From Arachis hypogaea (lineage: Eukaryota > Streptophyta > Magnoliopsida > Fabales > Fabaceae): DNA of 64,000 bases. The translations under genes and the position numbers were made by a program. Below are positions 11,476 through 22,261 of the stretch, in pieces. The notes under the pieces were generated by a model. The model made no database searches. It worked only from the letters and a program-made list of their open reading frames with translations, and was not told where the DNA came from. The DNA is taken from positions 131,305,132 through 131,369,131 of the forward strand of contig NC_092038.1 in assembly GCF_003086295.3 (NCBI RefSeq). The letters run 5' to 3'. How positions within the stretch are numbered: the first letter of the stretch is position 1; each line of letters begins with the position of its first letter.

Positions 11476-11909
11476 AACTGCAAAACTGCTGAAAAGATGG
11501 CAAATTATTGGAAAAATGCTGAAAAGTGACAAAGTGCGAAAAGAAGACAAACTATTAGAAGGTGATTAAAAACATATGATTTTTCCATGAAAATAAGAAA
11601 GTAGTGAATGAGCTAATTGGTAAGGTAAGAAAAGCATTGACAAAAGAGAAGGAAAAAAATGGCACGAAAGAAAAGTATGAAAAAAATCAACCTAAATCAA
11701 CTTATCCTTCCCAAAGAGGATACCATGACTCTGATATCATGTTAAAAAAAGTGAGAGAGAACGGTAAAAAAAAATTTGTGTGTATTAAGTTAAAATAAAA
11801 TGATACAATATAAAAAGATCAATGAATCAAAATCATAAAAACGAAATATTTTATAATAAATATTCAGATATATTAAATAATAGTAATTAATCTTAATTAT
11901 TATCTAACA

Positions 11910-13608
11910 CATGTTTTGAGCAGAAGAAAATTACAACACTAAAATTGAAATCTCATTCGTCAATTGAAGATGTCATTCACTAATCAGATAAGTGAAGGAC
12001 GTGATGCTGCGTGAAGGACGCGATGGTGAGATAGGTGGTCCCGCGATGTTCACCGTGAAGAGGAGGTGCCGGTGATCAATGGACGCCGTGCGGAGATACT
12101 TGGTGTCCCCGATGATCAACAGGGACACGGTAGGGAGGAAGAGTGACGGAGGCGCACAATGCAAAAAAGTGATGATCTGTAGAAGAGCGCAATAGAAAGG
12201 AGGAGTGGTGTGTAATTAGAGTATAATTAGGATAAATCAGCGTTTTACTAATTTAAATTAGTATTTTATTAAATCATCTTTTTAGAATAAAATTGGCTAT
12301 TATATGAGATAGTTAATAAAAAAAGATATTGGTTATCTAGACTTTTTCATGGTGATAAAGAACTATAGAGAATTTTTTCTGAGCTACATTTAAATAGACT
12401 TATTATTATCTCCTAATTATTATCGATGTATTTGATTTCAACATCCAATATTACTTGAGCAGTAATTGAGATGGAGGGGGAAAGGGACTATTAGAAGATC
12501 AAAATATCAATCAGGCAGATGAGTTGGACTTATCATCAATGGGGATAAGTTTGTCATGAGGGAGGGAAATTATTAATGATTTGAAAGTGAGTGGCAACTA
12601 CCTTGAAATAATTAGAATAATAGTATAATACTATGCAAAATGCAAAAAATGAATTTTGGATATATGGTGCTAAACCGCTAATCATTAATGGTACAATGGA
12701 GTGGTTTGACATGTTTATCAAAAGTGCTTCCTTAGAGACCAACACACCCACTTAATGTGAATAGAGATCATGCATGCACTTATAACACTTCAATTCATTT
12801 TATTAGTCTTAATTATAATATAAGTACAAAATGTCCTTCATCTGATTAGTCTTGATTATAACATTTAGTGGTTAAAGTCCGAATTTATCGTTGATGATCT
12901 TATACAATTGATCTACCAATTAAGATGAAATTAATGTTGAATAGAATCTAACTTAAAATTGACCAAACTTTGACAATAACCTGACATTAAGAAATCAAGG
13001 TACCAATGAGTTGATCTTTCTCAGCCTTATGCCAATGTCTCATTACAATATATGATATGTTTTATCGTCTTATTGTATGTGGTTGTTGATGATAGAGATA
13101 CATGCTAATGTTTTTTTGACTTGTCGCATAAGCATTGAATTAGAATCTTCAATAGTCTAAGTGGGTTAATGAAATTCCAAGAAAAATCAGCCAACCCTGC
13201 CTAACAGATATAAGAGAGAGCTTTCATGGTAATCACATACACAAAAGTTTTATTGCAATTGAAAAGCTTAGTTGTGGCATTGTGGTTGTTCTTTTCCTTC
13301 ATTTCCCCATCTCATGTACATGGCCAATAAAGTAGCTTCACCAAAAAGCACTTTTGAAAGGGACTCAATTCAAGAAACTTAATTAAAATGCCATAGTTTT
13401 GGGAATTCAAGTCCAACTTTTGCTGTGATCAAATTAATTAGTCTACCAAAAAATGTTCATAGATTTATCAGTTTTGGGGAGTATGGACCAATTGTGAATG
13501 GCATCATTGTAAAGAACATCTGCTGAGAGTGACACATTGAAGTGAGTGAGGTACTCTTGTTGGCATGTGGATATGTTTTCAACCAAACCAAGTATTTTCA
13601 GAATATAG
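11910..13608. other. Intergenic, no gene recognised
   Basis: A GC-richer stretch at 11990-12230 (GTGAAGGACGYGATG occurs twice) has no convincing coding frame. A perfect 18-bp palindrome, TACTAATTTAAATTAGTA, is at 12246-12263. The remainder is AT-rich without recognisable protein similarity. Confidence 0.5.
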
Positions 13609-13630
13609 CCCCCCCCCCCCCCCCCCCCCC
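13609..13630. repeat. Homopolymer run of 22 C followed by a T run
   Basis: Twenty-two consecutive C bases, then TC and nine T. C runs of this length are rare in AT-rich plant DNA. The exact length may be unreliable because such runs are prone to sequencing and replication slippage. Confidence 0.9.
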
Positions 13631-15792
13631 TCTTTTTTTTTTCTGTTTTTCTAGAGTTTTAGTTTTTAAAATTTTCCTTTTTGGACTAATATCCAAATTC
13701 TATTAATTTGCCTTAGTAGAATTTTATCTCCCTCTTTGTGGTATTGGGATTCAAAATTACTAGAAGATTTGACTATTTCTCTTTATTATCGGCATTTAGA
13801 TTTTATATTATTTTATTTAAAGAAAAAGACGAAGTTATTTATTACTCGACTAACCCTATAATCCTGAACACATTCAATGATATAATGTATAAACTATGCT
13901 ACCACATGCCTATGGAAGATGTAACAAGACATTAGCCTTGTCCTAAACTATAAGATAGTTGGGGACATGCTACAATTTTTGCTCATATGCTTTGTACTTA
14001 ACTGCATGCATAGGGCTATATATATATGGATCCCCTTGTCAGTTCTCTACCATGTCATTTGTTGTGGGATCCATTTTTTGTGGAATTGTCTGCTTCACCC
14101 AGACATGATATGATTTGTTTTCAGCCTCTGCCATTTTCTATGCTTTTGGGAAAGCATTTCTTTCCCCTGCACCTTCCATCTTGGAAACCATACAATATGT
14201 TATTAGATTCTTTTTTTTCTGATTCTTTTAATTGGGATAAGCTTAAAAGCTACTAAAATTTTGGGTAATCAATTTATTTCTTAATTACTAATGAGGTTGT
14301 AAAGTTAAACCAAATTCATCTCCATAGCAGATGTTGTTCACTATGGAAATTTAGTAGTATTAAAAATTTGGAACTAAGTTTTGACTGCATTCACTTTCAC
14401 TCATAAAAAACTGAGTTTATTAATATGGTACCATGCTACATTAAAACTCATCAATTCTTATTAAAATGTTGATGTGGTAAGATAGAAATTTAATCATCTC
14501 TAATTAAATTCTGATATGGCCCTACCATGAACAGATCTGGAAATTAAAGTAGTACTAGCTCATAATTTTGCATTTAAGGAATGATATTTACACATTACCA
14601 AATTTATGAAAATCTAATTGGACCCGCCTAATTCTAACCACAAGCCTGCAAGGAAAACATATTTATTTGGGTAGATGAAATTTTAAAACTTAATTAAAAC
14701 ACAAGACAAATGTTTTTACTTTTACCTAGCTACTCGTACAAATATACAGTTAATTGTTAATATTACCTAACTCGTTTTTTCCCTATTAATTTGGTTTTCG
14801 TGATAGAATCTTAAATGACTATAAATATAATGGTCATGATAAATCAATGCGGATGATAATATGGTATGGCATTAATGCTTCTTCTTTTTACTTTTTTTTT
14901 TTTAAACAAAATTCACTTTTCTCCAATTCTTCCCCTATTTAATTTGGTGGAGCATGGTGTATAAATTTTGTTTAAGAATGTTGGAGGTTTAAGAGTTTAA
15001 GGCTTAAAAAATAAAAATAAACGATTAGAATCTTGTTTGAAAGTTTTATTTTATTTTTTTAGGGTCAACTGGGCTTTCTGTTTCCGCCATATCTTTGGGT
15101 TTTGCGACTTAGCTTTTGTTCTGAAACAATGTAAACCTGCGATAGTTCGTAGCAAGTTGGGTAACAATTTTTAGTCATGCCCGAAATATTTGGAGAACTT
15201 TGAATTGCACATTTGATATGGTGCAAAAACAAAGTTTTGAATATTTGTTTGATAAAATACTGGCTGGAATTTCTTTAAAAAAAAACCGCAAAAGACAAGC
15301 TGGCAAGACTAACAGCAAAGTCCCCTTTATTCACTTTTAGCATAAAATTGGAAAATGTTATCCTAGTAGGAAATTTTTATTTCTAGCTATTGCCCAACAT
15401 TTTATTGGGGCTTTAAAATAAGTACTACCCATATTTTCAATCTTTATGCATAACATAACACAAAAGCAACCTAGAAAGTAGATACTAAAAAGAACATACA
15501 ACTCTCGTAATTTTGAATTTTTATTTTAGAGGGTAAAGTGTGATTTCTCATCCTTTAATAGTTTTTCTCTCATATTTTTTCTTAGTCCCACTTATAAAAT
15601 AAATTATGAGAGATTATACTTTATCCAAAATTCAAAATTTAGAAGATCCAAATCCTAACTAATTATTCTTAGCAGAATTTTGCTAACTGCACTGGTTCAG
15701 GGATCACAAAGAGGGAAAATTTAAAAAATCTGACAATACTTTTTAACCAATGTTATAACAAAATCTCAATTATTTTTTGATAAAAGCTCACA
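13631..15792. other. Intergenic, no gene recognised
   Basis: Short frames at 13738-13935 and 14026-14256 have no recognisable domain. I looked for a foldback around 14026-14260, where base composition is more even, and found no convincing stem. No transposon ends identified. Confidence 0.5.
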
Positions 15793-15912
15793 GACAATTG
15801 ATTTTATCTGAATTTATCAATTAAGAATTGTTAAATGATAATTTAATCAAATTATTTAAAAATTCTCAATTATTAATTTCATATAAAGATAACTGCACAT
15901 GTGAGTCTGTGT
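15793..15912. mobile_element. Decayed MITE hairpin of the same type as 39178-39308
   Basis: The two arms (from about 15793, GACAATTGATTTTATCTG, and to about 15912, TAACTGCACATGTGAGT) are weakly complementary. The right end resembles the outer part of the 39.2-kb MITE (CGACTGCACATGAGTTT). It lies about 65 bp beyond the GST stop codon and may overlap that gene's 3' region. Assignment rests on eye comparison. Confidence 0.4.
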
Positions 15913-15977
15913 ATTATTTTCTAGTCTCTGGTCAGTGAGAACTGACTGATGCATACGAGTTAAGGTTTCGTCCATAT

Positions 15978-17742
15978 TCAAAGGCCATGCATCTGCCTCA
16001 ACTGTGTAGTAAACTGGTAGACATTTTCTGGGTGTGGGAGTGATTTGACCACAGTTGGCTTCTGAAAGCACCTCTTAATCCATGCTGTAATCTTGGGGCA
16101 GTGGTCTTCAACTTTGAAGGCACCAAATTTTTCACATGCCAAGAACCATGTTGTGAGAGGGATTGCAATCACATCAACATACCCAAAGGAATCACCACCA
16201 AAGAAGTCCTTCTCCCCAAGAGCTTCCTCTAGTTGCTTTAGGATCTCAATGAAATCCTTCTTCGCAACTTCTTGTTCTTCTCCTCCCTTGCTTAGCCAGA
16301 TACCCTTCATGCTCTCAAACACCTACCAATCACACATATATATCAACTAACCGTTAATTGATTATTAATATTGTTACATGTCATGTTTGAATTACACTTT
16401 AAAAGGACATGCACGCTAGACTCTCAAGTGGTTGTGAGATTTAATAATAACAAGCATCTAGTTAATCTAAAACATAAGCACGTGACCAATATCCATATGA
16501 TCTATAAAGAAACTTTGGTTTTCTTTCAATTAACTGCACAGCAAGAATGAATAAATTAACAATATCACAAAAAGCCTACGGTTTAAAAGCATGTACAAAT
16601 TACAAACCACTTTTGAGATTTAAGCGAGATTACATACAGGGACGGATTTAGAAGGGGGCGAGTAGTGGTTTGAACCCCCAAAATTTTAAAAAATTATATT
16701 TATATATAAGATGTGTATTTAAAAAATAAAAAAATTATTATGTAATTTAATAGTTTTATATGTATTATTTTTGTGATGGATTTATGTTTTAATTGTTTAA
16801 TTCACTAATATTTTTTAATTAACTAATTTAATATCATACTCTCAAGTCTTTGTATTTTTTAAATTAGTTTTTATATAATAATCTCTTTATTTATTTTTTA
16901 TATTAATATATTTAATATTTATATTATTATATTAATAATGACTTACGTAGTTATATTTTAGTAATCACATTATGTACTTTAGATATTATTTTCTTGTAAA
17001 AAATACGTATTTTTCTTTTAAATTTACGTTGTTAAAAGAAAAAATTTTATAAAGATATCTTATATTTTGTATTCTATAATTTTAAATAATTAATAATTTT
17101 TAATTTATTTTTAAATTTTATAAAATTTTTAAAAGAATTAATTTTAATTAAGAAGATATGTGATAATTTTTAACTAAACACACTATAAATTATTTTTATT
17201 GAATGAAAAAAAATTATCTAAAATTTGGGTCTTCCATATTAAAATTTCTGGATCCCTTCCATATTATATAAGGGAAAAGATTGCATTGGGAACCAATAAT
17301 CAAATGTAACATACACTTATTATTAACACCGTTGAAAATACAATTAAATGATGTGGTGTGTAATATTGCCTAAGCTAAGGTGAAGTTAGTAGAACTTATC
17401 CATTATGGAGCAGAGCAAATTTACCTTTTTGTCAATGAAGTCAGTCCAGAATCTTGCTTGGGCACGTTCATATGCACAAGTTGGAAGTAGTGGATTGGAA
17501 GTAAAAACCTCATCAAGGTAGCTGACAATGATGGAAGACTCTAGCAAAGGCTTGCCATCATGCAAGAACACTGGAACCTTCTGATGAATTGGATTGGATT
17601 TCAGGAGAAGCTCACTCTTTCCCCCAAACAAATCCTCCTCCCTTTCCTCATAATCCACACCTTTCTCCGCCAAGGCAAGCTTCACTCTCGCGCAAAAAGG
17701 ACTTGTCGGGAATCCCAACAGAACATTATTTGTCTTTGACAT
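15978..17742 (-). CDS. GSTU: Tau-class glutathione S-transferase, two exons, 220 aa
   Basis: Cytosolic enzyme that conjugates glutathione to electrophilic substrates; tau GSTs act in plant stress and xenobiotic detoxification. Exon 1 is 17425-17742 (106 codons) and exon 2 is 15978-16322 (114 codons plus stop), joined in phase 0 across a 1,102-bp intron with GTAAAT donor and TAG acceptor. The N-terminal thioredoxin-like domain has the catalytic-serine motif TSPFCARV (Ser14), QKVPVFLHDG and the glutathione-binding ESSIIVSYLDE (Glu68-Ser69). The C-terminal helical domain has ARFWTDFIDKKVFESMKG and CPKITAWIKRC. Length and the single phase-0 intron after DFIDKK fit the tau class. No stops or frameshifts. 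A TATA box lies about 75 bp upstream of the ATG. The intron holds a transposon-like insertion. Confidence 0.93.
16637..17260. mobile_element. Non-autonomous DNA transposon-like repeat in the GST intron
   Basis: The left end CAGGGACGGATTTAGAAGGG followed by GGTTTGAACCCCC resembles a terminal sequence common in plant repeats (CAGGGGCGGA type). The right side carries AAAATTTCTGGATCCC, roughly the inverse, but its outermost bases have diverged. The interior is almost pure A/T with no coding. No clear target-site duplication. It contributes over half of the intron. Confidence 0.45.
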
Positions 17743-17816
17743 CTTAGCTTCTTGCCTTTCTATTTGCTATTATGCTTTTCTATGTCCGTTACAAAATGTG
17801 AGAGTAGCTTGTAAGT

Positions 17817-17823
17817 TTATATA
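17817..17823 (-). promoter_or_regulatory. TATA box of the GST gene
   Basis: Minus-strand TATATAA, 75 bp upstream of the GST start codon at 17742. With the usual spacing, transcription would start near 17790, leaving a leader of about 45-50 nt. Confidence 0.6.
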
Positions 17824-18664
17824 GAATGATAAACTTGAGTTTATTATGAAATCTTGGAGTTAACGAAACTTGCTGTTCTTGTTCTTGGTTTTGTGCAATT
17901 TTGTCCATTAAAACACTTTGTATCAACTTGTGTGTGTTGGTTTTAAGAGAACGTATGTGGTTTTCCGCCGTTGGAGAGGGAATATTATGCCGGCCATATA
18001 ATTTATTTACCTAGTACGTGAGCATCTTCCTATGTTATCTTGGAAGAGATGATTTATTTTTCCTTTTCTTTTTGGGTTATAAGGGAATACTTTTATTGAA
18101 GCACTGATATTTATACAATCGTACTTACAAAATTGGTAGACATAAAATTGAGACTCATTATATATTCATATGACACTTACAAGTTACAACAGGAGGGTCC
18201 ATCCTACGACAATGTTTAATATCTCATTTCTTGAGGATGATGATTCTTAATTTCAATTTGTTCTCCACTTGGACTAATATATTGGTACTTGGTAACTAGC
18301 AAGCATAACTCCTTGAGGGCACCATACTCTGAAATTTGGTTGAGACTTGAGAGAGTTAACGTTTTATAAAAAGTTTTATGCCAAGTTGATTTCTCTAATG
18401 TGAAACCAATTATTTTGTCATCCCCTTTGACAGACAGCTTCCCATGAATGCACTTTGCATCTGCAACACTTCATTTAATTATATTGCCCAAGTCTCATTG
18501 AAAGAATCATTTATGACAGAGTATAAATGTTTGGGTGTTCTCCCAAGAGTTATCCCAAGGGAGAAGTGTCGAAATAAATATAATTGATTATAACAAATAA
18601 AAAATAGTCCTTTATGGAGAAACGAATGAGACTAGTAGAATACCCTTGAAACAAGTTTTGTTGT
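17824..18664. other. Spacer between the GST promoter and the expansin 3' end
   Basis: Holds the GST upstream region and the expansin 3' flank; both genes are on the minus strand. No further coding region or repeat recognised. Confidence 0.5.
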
Positions 18665-21001
18665 TTAAGACTCAAATTGCTTGCCTTCAAAGGTTTGTCC
18701 AAAGGTCCAATGTTTGGGAGCAACATTGTAAGATGTAAGTGTGACACCATCGCTGGAAGTAACCTCGAAAGAAAGAGGTTGGTTCTGTAGTAAGGCGCTT
18801 ACATGCCAGTTTTGGCCCCAGTTCCTCCCCATAGGAAGCCAGCCAGTTCTTGAACCCTTAACCTTCACGGCAACAATGTCTCCTGTCCCAGCCACATTGC
18901 TGATCAGCACAGAAATGAAGATCCCAGAACCAGCGATCGTGAATCGGATTCCTCCTTCCCTTCTGCACTTTATCCTGCGCCAAACAGTAAACATTATGTA
19001 TGCTTAATAAGTAACAATGTAACATAAACCAACCGATTACATTCAACAACATCAAGATCCGTCTATGATATTTTACATAGTACTAAATCATCTAATAAAT
19101 TTCATAGTATGTCAATATAATTCTTAAAAATAAATGTAAAGTAACTAACATTTTGTATTTTGTCTTGCATTTGAATCAACACTCTTTTGTTTTTAATATT
19201 AGTTTCCTAAAATGCTTCATTGTTAATATATTTATGAGCCACTTTTTTTTTGTCAGGAAACACTCCTGGACTTAATATTTCTTTTCTTTGGTCATGTGGA
19301 CTAAACGTTGATATATTGTCTACACAATTAAAACTGTTAACTACATCTATAGATCTGCTCAGATGCTTCTACTTTGGGCCCCGGGCCCCGGTCCCCAAAT
19401 AAATTTTTAACTGTTACAAATATAAGACCAGAAGTAAACCGAAAAAAAAATAAAAGACCGAAATAAAAGTTGTACAAACAAAATGGATCAAACTACGTTT
19501 ATAAAGACAAAAAGTAAGCTTCTCAGCGCCTACTAATACCAAAATGGGCTTTTTGCCCCTTCTAATACCCAAAAAAAGAGACAAAAAAGAAGCTTTATAA
19601 TTAAACTCATAATATAAATTATTTTGAATCTACCTCACGTATTTGATTTTGAGGAGTTCACTCTTGGGAGAAGAGAAACGCTCAAATATTAAACTAGAAT
19701 AATGAATAGAATAAATTAAGAAACCTATACATTACGGATCTAGATATACTGGGCACTGGCTCTTCTATAATTTAATTGATAATGAACTTTTAGCGGAAAG
19801 TGACCGCCAATCCCTAGTTTGATGAAAGGAAATGAAAACGAAATCATATCCAACTAAAAAGTTATACACACAGACGGTGATGAGCTATACAGAATGGCGT
19901 GGTGGTGATTCTGGGGGAGGCTGTTGATAGGTCTGGGGTGTTAGGTGTTGGTTTGGTTGGTAGCTCGTTGTGTGTCTTCTTCTTTATTTTATGCTCCACT
20001 TTAATGTGTTGAACTTTCTATATTTCAAAAAAAAAAAAAAGTTATACACACTTTAACCAAACCATAATCTATGAGGCAGCAGCTAATAATAACACACGGA
20101 CGGTGTTAGGGAACAATAATTTTATTGAACAATATAAACTACTAATCAAATAAAAACACAATACATTTTTAAATTAATCTTCTAAATTTTAATATTAAAA
20201 TAATCATCCATAAAATAAATATTTGATATATCTATTATTTATATTATTTAATATTTTCATTATTTACTTATACTTTTTAATAACACAAATACAGACAACA
20301 CAGGCTCTAAGCAGGCTGATATCTGATTTTGAAGATTTAAAATTACTAGTTACGTATTGTTTTAACTAATATTTAGTGTGACATTTTTTACTGTTATGCA
20401 GGTTGAATAATAATTAAGAAAAAAAAGAAGAGTAGATTAGCACAGTAGCCAGTAGGTACCTCCGATACTGAACCGGCAGGTTCCCTTGCTTCCAGATCGC
20501 GATCTTCTCGAAGGTGTCAACGGGGACCACGAAGTGCTGCTTCGGAGGGTTGCACCTCCCGCCGCCACTCTCCTCGTCGGCGTCGACACCGTAATTAGGT
20601 GCACAGAAGTCTGTCGCCGTTACCATCACCGACCTTCCGGGGATGCACCACCGACGGTCGAACGGAGAATCCTCCTCGGCACACCGCAGCTCGAAGCACG
20701 CACCACAGATCTGCCCCTGCTCAAACACCGCGTGGCTGAGGATCGCCGCGGCCGCCGCACCAGTGCCGTCAGAGTAGCCGCAGGCGCCTCCAAGCGCGTC
20801 GGTGGAATTGGCGGGGGTGTAGTAGGTGGCGTGTGCGGACAGCCATTCCGCATAAGGAGGAGAAGAGTGAGAAGAATGGGAAGAAGAGTTAAACGGCGCC
20901 GCCGGAGGTGAAGGAGAATAGTAGAGAGAGGTGGATGGTGAAGTGAGAATTACTAGTGTGATGGAGAAGATGGCGAGTATAGTAGATAGTGAGATTTGCA
21001 T
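18665..21001 (-). CDS. EXPA13: Alpha-expansin of the EXPA13 type, two exons, 283 aa
   Basis: Secreted cell-wall protein that loosens wall polymers in acid-induced growth. Exon 1 is 20460-21001 and exon 2 is 18665-18974, joined in phase 2 (donor GTACCT, acceptor GCAG) to give [12 protein letters not shown]. Residues 1-25 are a hydrophobic signal peptide ([20 protein letters not shown]). The six-cysteine double-psi barrel follows ([46 protein letters not shown]), then the grass-pollen-allergen-like binding domain ([47 protein letters not shown]). The usual HFD motif is HFV. I chose ATG 21001 over the in-frame ATG 21121 because the latter is only about 15 bp from a TATA box and would put charged residues before the signal peptide. 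Block wording favours EXPA13. The 1,485-bp intron contains a LINE tail. Confidence 0.92.
19872..20040 (+). mobile_element. 5'-truncated LINE 3' end in the expansin intron
   Basis: About 170 bp ending TGTTGAACTTTCTATATTTC and an A run (20027-20040). The sequence GTTATACACAC directly follows the A run at 20041-20051 and also precedes the insert at 19861-19871; with the ambiguous leading As the target-site duplication is 11-16 bp. The 3' tail resembles that of the 2.5-8.7 kb LINE (TTTTGATGTTGAGCTTTCTCTTTC then As). Inserted opposite to the direction of gene transcription. Confidence 0.85.
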
Positions 21002-21131
21002 TTGCTTCCTTTCGTGTCTAGTTTGAAGGTTTAGGGTTGCCAACTTGAGAATCGTGACGATGATAAATAATGATGGTCGCAAAATTATTACTACTTCGTC
21101 TCCATCCCCACTCATCCCCATTTTGAACCCT

Positions 21132-21140
21132 CTTTTTATA
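21132..21140 (-). promoter_or_regulatory. TATA box of the expansin gene
   Basis: Minus-strand TATAAAAAG about 130 bp upstream of the chosen ATG at 21001, predicting transcription start near 21105 and a leader of about 100 nt. Confidence 0.6.
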
Positions 21141-21253
21141 CCACTGCTTTCGATTCCCCTTTTTTTCTTGGGTAAAGGAACAGTAACTCACTGGCAGCTG
21201 CCATTCAATTTTTACTTGACCTTTCCACCAGAACTATCCTTTCGAGATAATTG

Positions 21254-21345
21254 TCAGGGCCGGGTTAGATTTTTTTTTTGTTAGGGGCCGGGTTGGGATT
21301 TTTTTTGTCAGGGGCCTCGTTGTCTTTCGAGGTAATTGTCAGGGG
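21254..21345. repeat. Short tandem GTCAGGGGCCGGGTTGG / T-run repeat
   Basis: Three to four imperfect units of about 35-45 bp, each a TGTCAGGGGCC-like block followed by a run of 7-10 T. It lies upstream of the expansin TATA box (on the minus strand), within possible promoter DNA. Origin unknown. Confidence 0.6.
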
Positions 21346-21574
21346 CTGATTTGGGTTTTTCTCTTATTTTTATGGTGAATACTATGGTGTCTAAAATATG
21401 GTATATATTTATTAAAAAGAATTAAAAATTAATATTTAATTTAAAAAATATAAAAATTAATTTTTAAAAATTCAAAATTTACTACAAAAAGAAAGTTAGA
21501 CAAAATTTAAGCACCAAATCATAAACACTATAGAATTGGCCTACTTTTATTCTATTTGGTTAAACAGTTTGATT

Positions 21575-21792
21575 AAACTTCTTTTAAAAAAATAATTTAA
21601 ATAATAAATATTTATATTAAAAGTAATTTATAAATAAATTATTTTGTGTTTGATTATTTAATTTTAAAAGTATTTATTTTAATAAACTTCTTTTAAAAAA
21701 ATAGTTTAAATAATAAATATTTATATTAAAAGTAACTTATAAATAAATTATTTTGTATTTGATTATTTAATTTTAAAAGTATTTATTTTAAG
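21575..21792. repeat. 109-bp tandem duplication
   Basis: Two head-to-tail copies (21575-21683 and 21684-21792) starting AAACTTCTTTTAAAAAAATA and ending AAGTATTTATTTTAA. Only a few mismatches separate them, so the duplication is fairly recent. AT-rich and non-coding, 100 bp before MULE-1. Confidence 0.9.
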
Positions 21793-21900
21793 AGAAGAAC
21801 GATAAAAAAATTATTATAAAAAAATTATTTTTTTAACTTTTCTATAAACACTAAAATAACTTTTTTAAAAAATTATAATTTTATCCAAAATTAATTTATC

Positions 21901-22180
21901 GGGCAATTTACTAAATTAAACAAATTGGTTGAAATGTTTACCCAAATACATAAAATGGATTCCTCCTACGTGAATGTGCAAATTCAATTATATGTAATCC
22001 GTGGGAGGTTAGGACGGTTTAGGGTTTACACGTAAACCGTGGGAGGTTCCCACGGTTTATGAAGAAAGCAAGGCATGCATAAACCGTGGTAGGTTACCAC
22101 GGTTTATGAGGAAAAAGAGATGAGTATAAACCTCTATGACCTACCACGGTTTATGTTGGAGGAGAGTTGTGCATAATACC
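21901..22180 (+). repeat. MULE-1 left terminal inverted repeat with internal palindromes
   Basis: Pairs with 25050-25335 in inverse orientation. The TIR itself contains hairpins: GTAAACCGTGGGAGG / TTCCCACGGTTTATG near 22034-22063 and CATAAACCGTGGTAGG / TTACCACGGTTTATG near 22077-22108, plus single half-sites (ACCGTGG or CCACGGT) near 21990, 22145 and 22192. Confidence 0.9.
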
Positions 22181-22261
22181 CTGAATGTTGCCACGGTTTA
22201 CAGTCACTGAAACTCTATATATATGTGAGTGATTGAAGCTCCATCAGAGATCATTTTCACA

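Larger units (their letters stand above)
10727..11909 (-). mobile_element. Small non-autonomous LTR retrotransposon (TRIM-like), degenerate
   Basis: The right end (the 5' LTR on the minus strand) is 11740-11909, about 170 bp, reading TGTTAGATAATAATTAAG at its start and ending TTTAACA. Immediately inside, plus-strand 11728-11739 is the complement of TGATATCAGAGT, a two-mismatch match to the initiator-methionine tRNA primer binding site TGGTATCAGAGC. A diverged second LTR at about 10727-11092 shares the AATTTGTGTGTATT, AAAATGATAYAATATA and AATCWKATATRTTAAATAATRKTAATTAATC blocks in the same order and is split by a SINE. A purine-rich AGAGGGGAGA (complement of 11093-11102) next to it fits a polypurine tract. 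The interior is only about 640 bp and codes for no retroviral protein. No flanking duplication found. It is dead and old. Confidence 0.55.

Noticed and set aside
11132..11550. Minus-strand cysteine/phenylalanine-rich frames, possibly secreted peptides
   Set aside because: They come from the 25-bp minisatellite, whose unit changes frame each copy.
14026..14260. Possible microRNA precursor or short gene
   Set aside because: No stem of useful length and no match to a conserved plant miRNA that I know; the 76-codon frame has no recognisable features.
20486..20911. Plus-strand 141-codon arginine-rich frame
   Set aside because: Antisense to the GC-rich expansin exon 1, which has clear family motifs and splice sites.
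21001..21121. Longer expansin start at 21121
   Set aside because: Only about 11-20 bp from the TATA box, so probably untranscribed, and it would bury the signal peptide 40 residues inside.
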